64,000 nt of DNA. Source: Gliomastix tumulicola (Eukaryota > Ascomycota > Sordariomycetes > Hypocreales > Bionectriaceae). Location: assembly GCA_001599755.1 (NCBI GenBank), contig BCHX01000008.1:2356001-2420000 (forward strand). The letters run 5' to 3'. The notes under the pieces are model-generated. The model made no database searches. It had not been told where the DNA came from and saw only the letters and a program-made list of their open reading frames with translations. The first letter of the stretch is position 1, and each line of letters starts with the position of its first letter. The translations under genes were made by a program, and so were the position numbers. This document shows positions 55,295-64,000 of this stretch, one piece after another.

Positions 55295-57474
55295 CTATCG
55301 CGAATCTTGGATGCTTCCCACAAACGAAGGGTCTTTAACACTTCCTCCAGCATCTCCCAACCCAGCAATAGGCCTGTTGTAGCTGAAGCCCTGGAACTGA
55401 TTCTGCATCGTCTGGGACAGCAGCGGGCCCTCGACGTACGAGTCTTGCGGTGCCTCGGAGGTGAACTCGGGGTCGAAGTTTGCCGTGTCGAGAGCATCGG
55501 CCTGGTGCGGTTAATATAGACCTCATGAATGGCATAGTTTTCGGGGAGGGGGCACTTACAACACTGGGCTTGAAGGTCGGCTCATACTTGCGCTGCAGAA
55601 GCTTACGCCAATCTATAGCGTGGAAGAACGGGTGCGCTTTGATCTCAGCCGATCCATTGGCGCCCAGGCGCTGCTCAGGGTCTCGGTTGAGGAGCTTGGT
55701 TAGGAGGTCCTTGGCAGCCGGCGGCACCACGTCAGAGAAGTGGAGGGGCTCCGAGAGAATCTTGCGGTACATCTCGTTGGTGTTCTCGTCGTAGAAGGGC
55801 GGCAGACCCGTCAACATCTCATAGAGAAGCACGCCGAGCGTCCACCAGTCCACGGTCTTGTTGTAACCGCGACCCATCAGCAGCTCGGGTGCCAGATACT
55901 CGGGTGTTCCGCAGAACGTGTTGGTCCTGTCCTCGTCCTTCATGTCAAGCTTGCAGAGGCCGAAATCGCAGAGGGCGATGTGTCCCTGGTAGTCGAGCAG
56001 GATGTTCTCAGGCTTGAGGTCACGGTAGATGACACTGAAGCCGTGGAGGCACTCCAATGCGCAAAGGAGCTCAGCAGTGTAGAATCGAGAGCGGTTAACA
56101 TCGAAACGATGCTCCTTCTGCAAATGGTGGAACAACTCTCCACCGTTGACAAAGGCCAGCACAAAGTAGAGCTTCTCAGGGGACTGGAAGCTGAACTTGA
56201 GCGGCACGATGAATGGATTGTTGATCTGCGCCAGAACCGAGCGCTCGGCCAAGGTGTGGGCCACCTCGGATCGTGAGATGATGTGCGCCTTGCGGATAGT
56301 CTTGAGGGCGTAAATTCGGTTCGTGTCCTTTTTGCGGACCTGCATCACCTTGCCGAAGCTGCCCTTGCCGACGACCTTGAGCAGCTCGAAATCCTCAATC
56401 TTGAGCTTGCCAGCGCGTGTCTCAACATACTCGACGCCCACCTTGATCTTGCCGGATCCGTACTGCACGTCGACCCATTCCACGCCGGAGAACCCTTCGC
56501 TCTTATCTTGCGCTCGCTCGCGATCCTTCTTGCTTGCTTTCGGGTCCTCGTCCAGGCTCTGGCGTTCCTCAAAACGAGGGTTGATGCGCACGACGCCGAG
56601 GAAGATATCCTGACTTCGTCCTGAGCCGGGAGGCGCCGTCGGGTTGCGCATGTACAGGTGGATGACGAGCTCGGTCACGCGGGACACATCGAACTTGTAC
56701 TGCGTGTTGCCGCCGGCCCACAGGGGGTTCTCGGGGTTGCCGTCGACAGAGTTGACGAAGACCTGTACTTTGTCGAAATCGAGCAGGGCGTACGGCATGT
56801 ACTTGCCCGAGATACGGCCGTGGTTTGTCGGGATGCCGTTGAAGCCTCCGACGGAGGCGTGTGGCCGGTGGGAGCCGCCGTTGACGAATGAACCAGGCGT
56901 TCGCTGCGAAGAGCCGGGCCGGACAGAGCCAGCGGCGGAGTTCAGGGCATTGCTAGACGACAGCGAGCCCTGGTGTTGTGATGCGAATACGTTTCGGTGC
57001 TGCTCGGGGAGCGAGAAGCCCTGTCCTTCGTGGAGGGTGACGACGAGGATCCCCGGCTTTGGGGGCTTGACGACTGGTGCCTGGCTCATGGCTTCTGAGG
57101 CAGCTGCAGAGATGTTAGGACATGACAGAGCAGATGTTCCTCCGGCAAAAGGTCACGAGACCATAGGCAGAGAGGAATGGCAGTGGTATTTGAATCGACG
57201 CAGAAGGGCTTGCTTACCAATGGCGCTCTCGGTAGTTGGGGTTGTGGCTTCCGTGCTCACTCGGTTTTTCTCCTCTTTATCTGTGATGGTCGATGTCGAT
57301 GGCGACCGTGAGAAGGCACTGAGAGGACCAAGATGGGTCTCTTTCAGCTCTGCGCAGCGAAAAAGGGCGGTCAGGTTAGCATATGCTTGTCCGAGGAGTG
57401 GCCAAAACGGAGAGTGGGACTAATAGGAAGGTGTTTGTTGCATCGAACGTACTCTTGGTCAGTTTCCACGACAT
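55295..57474 (-). CDS. ypk1: AGC protein kinase of the Ypk1/Gad8 type
   Basis: Ser/Thr kinase acting downstream of TORC2 and PDK1 in membrane and sphingolipid homeostasis (family knowledge). Exons right to left: 57453-57474, 57218-57349, 55560-57103 and 55295-55501; phases fit and give 634 residues. The first exon encodes only MSWKLTK, matching the conserved N-terminus of filamentous-fungal orthologues. A C2-like region precedes the kinase domain. That domain starts FELLKVVGKGSFGKVMQVRK (about residue 290), with VIYRDLKPENILLDYQGHIA, DFG in LCDFGLCKLDM and activation loop NTFCGTPEYLAPELL, whose Thr is the PDK1 site. The C-terminal tail carries a turn motif region and the hydrophobic motif FQGFSY, both TORC2-linked. 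It is divergent from the Sec27 gene. Confidence 0.94.
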
Positions 57475-59487
57475 GGTGATAGATGTCTCCCGCGGGGAGA
57501 TGCTGCCTCCGGTTCGTTTTGTCGTTTGATGTCCTAGCAGGGCGAGTGTCAGGCGAGTCAGGTCGACAAGAGGCTTGTTTGAGGATGTATCAAGGGATGG
57601 GACAGAGCGTCGAAGGAAATGCAGAAGGGAAAGGGGAGCTGAGCCGAGGGCCCACGCGACGGCAGGGCGCCACAGGGTTCTAGAGCCCCTTGCCGTCAGG
57701 ACTGACGTACTGGCTGGAGTCACGGCACGTCCAAGCAGGCCAAGTCGTGGTCGATGCTGCAAAGGGGCGACAAAACGAGGGTCGGGTAGGGGTGTAGCGG
57801 AGGTGGCGGTAGTGTGCCACGGTCGGGTTTATGCTGATCGCCGGCCTGACGCCCTGAATTCGCAGACGAGGCGATACGGTCGCTGTCCGCGTCGAGGGCG
57901 TTATCGGGGGGGTTGGATGACGATGAGGCCGCCTTGCGTCGAGCGCGGGTCGATGTTGGATGCGCTGAGCCTGCAGGGAATGTGTATGTACAATTGAGGG
58001 AGGAGGGCGTCGAGTCGAAGGCCCGAATTACGTGGTGCCAATGCTGACAGAGACGCTGGCAGCAGAGGTTAGTTGGTGGTTCGGGAAGATGGGGTGAACC
58101 CCGCAGAAGGGCCCAGTGCAGTCCTGGCTCACCTCAAAACCCTCAGCAGGCTTGGGCAGGCGCAGGGTATCGTGCACTCCGTACTATCGCTGCGGAGGCC
58201 TTGCTAGCGCAGCAGCGTCCAGACAGGGAGATGGCAGGCAAGTTCATGCAGTCTCAAGCAGCAGGCGGCGGGAGTGCGAATATATGCACGGGGAAAGGGG
58301 CTGCTCAGCTGCTGTGTACGGGAAAGGATGACGTGTGTTGGACAGAGGTAAGGTAGGCTGCGTCAGGTAACCAAGGAAGAGCGATTCGACTGAATTGCCT
58401 GTGATGCCAATCACTGACCAATTGCCAGGGGCGGTCACCACTAAAGCAGCACCGTTTGGACCCCTTGCACAGTGCAGTCCTGTTCCCAATTTCGCCTCCC
58501 CTCACCTCGAGGAATGTGGGCAGTGTCGTGGCGCAGTAGCCATAGTGAGCCAATGAGATGCCGTTATCGCAATCAAAGATCAAAGCCGTGGAGCAGAGCT
58601 GAGGTGGCCAGCCGAGGGGCAAGTGCTTTACGTTACCCTACAGGCACTGCGTCTGAAGACATCGAGAGTGCGTTTGGAGAGGCATTCCGGAGGTTTGGGA
58701 GCAAGCACTGTATTACCAGCCGCTGTATACGTATTCAAGGCGATATCTCGAGGATCAGGCTTGATGATTACGTGCATGAGCCTCGGTTGTGTTATGGTAC
58801 TCTGCCATTGTAAAGCAACTGGGACCCAGCCCGTAGTATGGAGGTAAAGCTGTCCTAAGATGTCATGTATCCAACGACTATAATTCGTCATCAAAGACTC
58901 TGAATTCTCCTATCTACCCTCGAATTTCGATGGCAGTGTATTGCATCAAGACCTATTGAAGTTTCTCGAATCTAAAGCCGAGGCAAACTGTGATTGATGT
59001 CGATCGTATTTTGGCGGGTTCGTTATCTTGGAGCTGGGTGACACATATATTAGTGCGCAATTGTGTCACTTACTCCTCATTGCCTCAAAATCCAGGCGCA
59101 AAAGAAACACGGTGGCCACCAATTGACCACCAGGAAGCACGGACCACATCAAACAACTCCCAGTGCTTCTGTGTGTGTGTCCACTTTGGCAGGGGCACAA
59201 CATCACCGCCATCCTCAGCAGCCAGCAAATTACCAAACAAATCCTAGCTTGCCAGTCTCACGGTTGTGCTGCCGCTGCGACCCGGTTCGACACTTCCTAC
59301 GCCTCCAGCACTACCTGCGGAGCGGATCGAGCCACCCATTACCGCCCCTTCGACTGCAGAGCCGTGGCCCTCTCGCTGCATCACCCTCGCCCGTTTGCTT
59401 GGTCTCGAGCCGAATCGCACCGACGAACGCCACCTCACGCCTCCTCGATTACGATACAACTGCGTGTAGCTCCTCTCTTTGCCCATC
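57475..59487. other. divergent promoter region of kinase and Sec27 genes
   Basis: Two kb between two divergent starts, with no supported gene. The frames on both strands lack domain-like sequence. Confidence 0.45.
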
Positions 59488-62365
59488 ATGAGGCTTGACG
59501 TAAAGGTGCGGCGCCGTTCTCCAGCTTCCTCCCAGCAACTCGGTGCCCCTCCATCTGCCATTGCGCTTCGGATCGCAACACCAGCAGAACCCTGGACCCA
59601 ATTGAACCATCCACTGACTCTCTCTGCAGCGCCAGCTTTACGCTCGAAGCGAGCGAGTCAAAGGCGTCGACTTCCACCCCCACGAGCCATGGATCCTAAC
59701 GACACTGTACAGCGGTAGGCTTCGAGTGTTTGGAGACCTTGGCTGGCTTTGCGCTGACACTCCTCGATTTAGGCCATGTCTACATCTGGTCGTACGAGAC
59801 GCAGCAGATCGTCAAGACTTTGGAGCTCACCGATGTCCCTGTCCGCGCTGGTCGCTTCATCACACGGAAGAACTGGATTGTGTGCGGCTCAGATGACTTC
59901 CAGCTTCGAGTGTACAACTACAACACATCCGAGAAGATCACCTCGTTCGAGGCGCACCCCGACTACATTCGTGCCATCGCCGTCCACCCGACGCAGCCAT
60001 TCGTCCTCACGGCTTCCGATGACATGACAATCAAGCTGTGGGACTGGGAGAAGGGATGGAAGTGCGTCCAGGTCTTCGAGGGGCATAGCCACTACGTTAT
60101 GGGCCTCGCCATCAACCCCAAAGACACCAACACCTTCGCCTCCGCTTGTCTCGACCGCACCGTCAAGATCTGGAGCCTCGGCTCCTCGACTGCCAACTTC
60201 ACCCTCGAAGCTCACGAGTCCAAGGGTGTCAACCACGTCGACTACTACCCCCACTCCGACAAGCCTTATATTCTGACCACGTCCGATGACCGCACCGTGA
60301 AGATCTGGGACTACACGACCAAGTCCCTCATTGCCAACCTCGAGGGCCACACCAACAACGTGTCATTTGCCTGCTATCACCCCGAACTACCTGTTATTAT
60401 TTCCGGTTCCGAGGACGGTACCATCCGTATCTGGCACGCCAACACCTACCGGTTCGAGCAGTCCCTCAACTACAGCTTGGAGCGCGCGTGGTGTGTCGCG
60501 TATCAGAAGGGCAAGCAGGGAATTGCTGTCGGTTTTGACGATGGTGCTGTCGTCGTCAAGCTCGGCCGAGAGGAGCCCGCAGTCTCGATGGATGCGTCGG
60601 GCAAACTGATCTGGGCGAGACACAACGAAGTCGTGTCTTCGATCATCAAGGGAGGAGGTAGGTTAAGACGCACGCACAGTTTTGATACCTTGCTGGGATG
60701 CTGACATGTTTGTTTAGATGCGAGCGTCAAGGACAACGAGCCGATTACCCTGCCGACCAAGGACCTGGGCACCTGCGAGATTTACCCTTCGACTCTGATC
60801 CACTCCCCCAACGGCCGTTTTGTTGCTGTCTGTGGCGACGGCGAGTACATCATCTACACGGCCCTGGCTTGGCGCAATAAGGCCTTCGGCCAGGCTCTCG
60901 ACTTTGCGTGGGCATCGAAGGAGAACAGCAATGACTTTGCGATCCGCGAGTCGCCCATGAGCGTCAAGGTCTACAAGAACTTTGCGGAGAAGAGCGGTGG
61001 ACTGGACGTGGGTTTCCAAGCTGAGGGGCTTACTGGCGGTGTTCTGCTCGGTGTGACCGGCCAGGGCGGTGTTTCGTTCTTCGACTGGGCTACTGGCGGT
61101 CTCGTCCGCCGCATTGAGGTCGAGCCGAGACAGGTGAGTGGAAGGTCTGTCGATGTGTCGGCCCCGGATTTGCTAACTTGTTGTTCAAGGTCTACTGGTC
61201 CGAGAGCGGAGAGCTGGTCGCCATTGCCTGTGAAGATACCTTTTACGTTCTGCGATTCTCCCGCGAAAGCTACGTGGAGGCAGCCCAGGCTGGCCAAGTC
61301 GAGGAGGACGGTGTGGAGGCGGCCTTCGAGGTCATCACAGACATCAACGAGAGGTGAGTAGAGCATCTGCCTGCATTGCGTGGCCTTGAGTGAGTGAGTA
61401 CTGACATTCGCTGCAGCGTGCGGACGGGTGAATGGATTGGTGATTGCTTCATCTACACAAACAGTACCAACCGACTCAACTACCTTGTCGGCGACCAGAC
61501 GTATACGGTGTCGCATTTCGACAAGCCCATGTACACCCTGGGCTACATCCAGCGCGACTCGAGAATCTACCTTGCCGACAAGGATGTCAACGTCACCTCG
61601 TTTGCGATGTCTCTCCCGGTCCTCGAGTACCAGACCCTTGTGCTGCGTGAGGATCTCGAGACGGCCGCAGAGCTACTCCCCACCATCCCCGCGGACCAGA
61701 TGAACAAGATTGCGCGATTCTTGGAAGGACAGGGCCATAAGGAGCTCGCTTTGGAGGTCGCATCCGACCCGGAGCACAAGTTCGAGCTGTCACTAGCTCT
61801 GAACCAGCTGGACATTGCTCTGGATCTGGCTCGGGAAGCCGATGTCGACCATAAATGGAAGACTGTCGGAGACGCTGCGCTAGCTGGCTGGGACGTGGCA
61901 CTAGCCGCCGAGTGCTTCACTCACGCGAAGGATCTGGGCTCGCTGCTGCTTCTGCACTCCTCAACCGGAGACCGCGAGGGCCTCACTGCGCTCGCCAAGC
62001 AGGCCGAGGAGGCCGGCGCACACAACGTTGCCTTCTCGAGCTACTGGCTGCTCGGCGACGTGGACCAGTGCACAGAGCTCCTGAGCAAGACGAACAGGTT
62101 AGCCGAGGCGGTGCTCTTCTCGCAGACGTACAAGCCCAGCTTGAGCGTGCCCGTCGTGGCGCAGTGGAAGGAGAACCTGGAGAAGAACAAGAAGGCGCGT
62201 GTTGCGAAGCTCATCGGAGTCCCCGGTGAGGACGAGGAGCTCTTCCCAGAGTGGGACGCCTGGCTGCAGCTCGAGAAGGAGGGTGGCTCGGCGACGAATG
62301 GCGCATCTGCTGCGCCGTTGGTGGATATCGGGGGCGACGACGACGACGAGGATGAAGAGGACTAA
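59488..62365 (+). CDS. sec27: coatomer beta'-COP subunit (Sec27)
   Basis: Beta' subunit of COPI coats, acting in Golgi-to-ER and intra-Golgi transport. Exons are 59488-59505, 59630-59714, 59773-60657, 60718-61133, 61190-61353 and 61417-62365, giving 838 residues with all phases consistent. The 18-nt first exon encodes MRLDVK and joins RQLYARSERVKGVDFHPHEP, the conserved start of the first WD repeat. WD40 repeats fill about residues 1-300 (VKIWDY, IRIWHANTYRFEQ) and bind KKxx cargo signals. The coatomer WD-associated region follows (FYVLRFSRESYVEAA, WIGDCFIYTNSTNRLNYLVG) and an alpha-solenoid (ALEVASDPEHKFELSLAL). The protein ends in an acidic DDDDEDEED tail. Highly secure. Confidence 0.97.
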
Positions 62366-63155
62366 GGGGTTAGCGACTGCAGCAACGGATTGGCCACATA
62401 AAATGCGAGAAGGCGTTCAAAAGGATCCCGTGGATCTTGGGCTGGATGAGGTTGGGACGAGTACTCGGCATACTCGATGTTTGGCTTTGAATCGCACACA
62501 TTGTAGGGATTTCGGGCCGACCATTTACATGTAGAGGAGGAGAAAGTCGATATATAGATAATGACCGATTCACATTGACAGGACATGAGGAACAGGTGCT
62601 CGATCAACACCAATCGCCAAGCCCCGCGGTTGGTGTAGCAGCTCTGGGCGACCCCTGAGACCCTGGCCAGGGTCCACGACGAGCTGATGAATCCTGTGGG
62701 GGACTGGCTCAATGCTGGGAGCGCCCGTGCAGGACCTGCGCGTCCTCATGATTGATTGCATGGTGATGTGTCTCGTGCTGGGAGAGCGTGTCTTGGGCGT
62801 TTCGGCACTGATTGGGAGGTGGTATCGGGCCGTGTAACAGCAGTAGCGCTGGTCCAGATCCTGCGACAGATTACGAGGTCGCACGCATGGGATTGGGCTG
62901 AATTACCGATTGTGCCTCTGCTAATCTGGATGGGGCGACGGAGCCACCCCCCAATCATCCATCACCGCTTTCCAGCTGAGGGCGTCTCGCCAATTGATCC
63001 TTGCCAGATCAACAGCACCTAACCTGAGCGAGCCTTTGATTTCTTCTTCTTTCTTCTGCCTCTTCTGCCTCCGACTGCAAGATTTCCGCTCCCATTTCTC
63101 GTGATATACACCCGACAACACGCCCAAACGCGTCAATCCCTTCCTTTCTTCAAAG
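62366..63155. other. intergenic, no gene seen
   Basis: 790 bp: 3' flank of sec27 and the leader of the small Cys-rich gene, including a pyrimidine-rich TTCTTCTTT stretch near 63044 just upstream of the latter. Confidence 0.4.
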
Positions 63156-63452
63156 ATGCCTTCCACCACCATCCAGGAGCCCACCAAGCAGGCGCCTATG
63201 GAGGCCGTCAATTCGGTGCAGGACGGCGTCGTCGCCAGCCAGCCAGTTCGTCTTCCATTCTTGGGATTTTCCTTACTTCCGATCCTCTCTGGTCGTCCGC
63301 CCAATGCTGACATGACAATCCCCGTGCAGACCGCCGAGCAGCCGATGGTGCAGCAGAGCAGCGAGCCGCAGATGACGATGCGCGGAGGAGGCGTCTTCTG
63401 CGGCTGGACCTGCTGCGACGGGTCGTGCCGCTTCCACAAGGAGTGCTGCTAG
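63156..63452 (+). CDS. small protein with Cys-rich C-terminus (CYSTM-like)
   Basis: Exons 63156-63245 and 63330-63452 give 70 residues. The 84-nt region between can also be read through in frame (98 residues), but it has GTTCGT at the start, a GCTGAC branch point and GTGCAG at the end, so I treat it as an intron. The N-terminal half is polar and Gln-rich; the tail reads MTMRGGGVFCGWTCCDGSCR then FHKECC, with six Cys in the last 16 residues. This resembles the CYSTM module of small eukaryotic stress proteins, though the Cys segment is less hydrophobic than usual. Role unknown. Confidence 0.65.
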   Translation: MPSTTIQEPTKQAPMEAVNSVQDGVVASQPVRLPFLGFSLLPILSGRPPNADMTIPVQTAEQPMVQQSSEPQMTMRGGGVFCGWTCCDGSCRFHKECC

Positions 63453-63511
63453 ACGACGAGCTACGATTTACGACAATCGCCGTGGCGAACAGACTACGAA
63501 GAACATGGCCT

Positions 63512-63526
63512 GGGGGGGGGGGGGGG
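63512..63526. repeat. G15 homopolymer
   Basis: An uninterrupted run of fifteen G, 60 nt after the stop of the Cys-rich gene; prone to sequencing length error. Confidence 0.8.
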
Positions 63527-63732
63527 AGGCGAGGAGGAGGGCACGGAGGTGGACGATGGCCCGACGGATGAGACGCGAAGACGGCCGAAGATGACGAAAT
63601 CAACCAGATACCTCGCTAGATTTGAGAATACAGTCCGCTCCTTCTTTCAGACTCAGAGGTCTGCGCCGAAACGGCGTGGTAGGCTGATACGCTACCTATC
63701 GTGGTGCTACGTGTGTTCCTCAGAGCAACTTG

Positions 63733-64000
63733 CTACGCGCTTCCGTCGACCCCCGAACCAAACATACCGTCGTTGAAGCGGATGATGCGGTCCGCGTCGA
63801 GATGCTGCGGCCGCTGCTGCTGCTGCTGCTGCTGCAGTGAGCCCTTTCTCGTGAGACCAGCTCTGGACGCTGCATCCGTTTGGCCCGTCGTCATGCTGGC
63901 GACCGCCATCCGAGGATCCTGGAAGTGTGACAGCGGAGGAGAGGCCCCGGCATCGATTGGCGTCCTGCGACCGGCAAGTGTCGGAAGTGCTATTCGCCCT
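63733..64000 (-). CDS. 3' end of an unidentified gene, partial, polyQ
   Basis: The frame is open from the right edge of the window to a TAG at 63733-63735, so this is the C-terminal 88 residues of a gene that starts outside. It contains seven Gln from a perfect CAG run, then HLDADRIIRFNDGMFGSGVDG before the stop. The AC GGTATGT at FNDG is also a good splice donor, so the true end may lie further left. No family recognised; the acidic-aromatic stretch before the stop looks conserved-like. Confidence 0.55.
   Translation of the reverse strand, partial: GRIALPTLAGRRTPIDAGASPPLSHFQDPRMAVASMTTGQTDAASRAGLTRKGSLQQQQQQQRPQHLDADRIIRFNDGMFGSGVDGSA

Noticed and set aside
63246..63329. Coding read-through in the small Cys-rich gene
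   Set aside because: In frame, but the ends and branch point look like an intron; kept as a finding rather than as the main model.
1..64000. Bacterial-type operons, CRISPR arrays, insertion sequences
   Set aside because: None seen: genes are spliced and monocistronic, and no regularly spaced repeats or transposase signatures were found.

Overview
This window is nuclear DNA of a filamentous ascomycete (Pezizomycotina, most likely a Sordariomycete; inferred from gene content, not from any search). Genes carry short GT-AG introns, many with CTAAY or CTGAC branch points. The gene set is typically fungal: HET-domain proteins, an NB-ARC protein, a CFEM peptide, a Zn(II)2Cys6 regulator, mannitol-1-phosphate dehydrogenase, and APH-like and CorA-like proteins. 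Genes lie on both strands with separate promoters. All exon joins below were worked out by eye from splice signals and reading phase.

Left part (1-16 kb), mostly housekeeping: glutamine synthetase (-), an RS-rich protein (+), a decayed SRPK-like kinase relic (+), a D-2-hydroxyacid dehydrogenase (-), a peroxisomal 4-coumarate-CoA-ligase-like enzyme (+) and the mitochondrial ATPase assembly factor Atp11 (-). The glutamine synthetase upstream region has two clusters of GATA cores, which fits nitrogen control.

Middle part (16-39 kb), an accessory-looking stretch: a HET-domain protein (-) divergent from an uncharacterised coiled-coil protein (+), a secreted amidohydrolase (+), a Gfo/Idh/MocA oxidoreductase (+), a small CFEM protein (+), a CorA-like two-helix membrane protein (-), an aminoglycoside-phosphotransferase-like kinase (-), a Ras-like GTPase with no CaaX box (+), a HET/NB-ARC protein that stops right after the nucleotide-binding domain (-), a zinc-cluster regulator (+) and a short-chain dehydrogenase (-).

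Right part (40-64 kb): a WW-domain polyQ protein (+), a proteinase-K-like subtilase (-), mannitol-1-phosphate 5-dehydrogenase (-), a tRNA-Thr (+), glucose-6-phosphate isomerase (-), a Ypk1/Gad8-type AGC kinase (-), the beta'-COP subunit Sec27 (+), a short Cys-rich-tail protein (+), and the 3' end of an unidentified gene leaving the window (-). The isomerase and the mannitol-phosphate dehydrogenase both use fructose-6-phosphate and are consecutive protein genes on one strand. Four conserved genes start with tiny coding exons of 3, 18, 22 and 23 nt.
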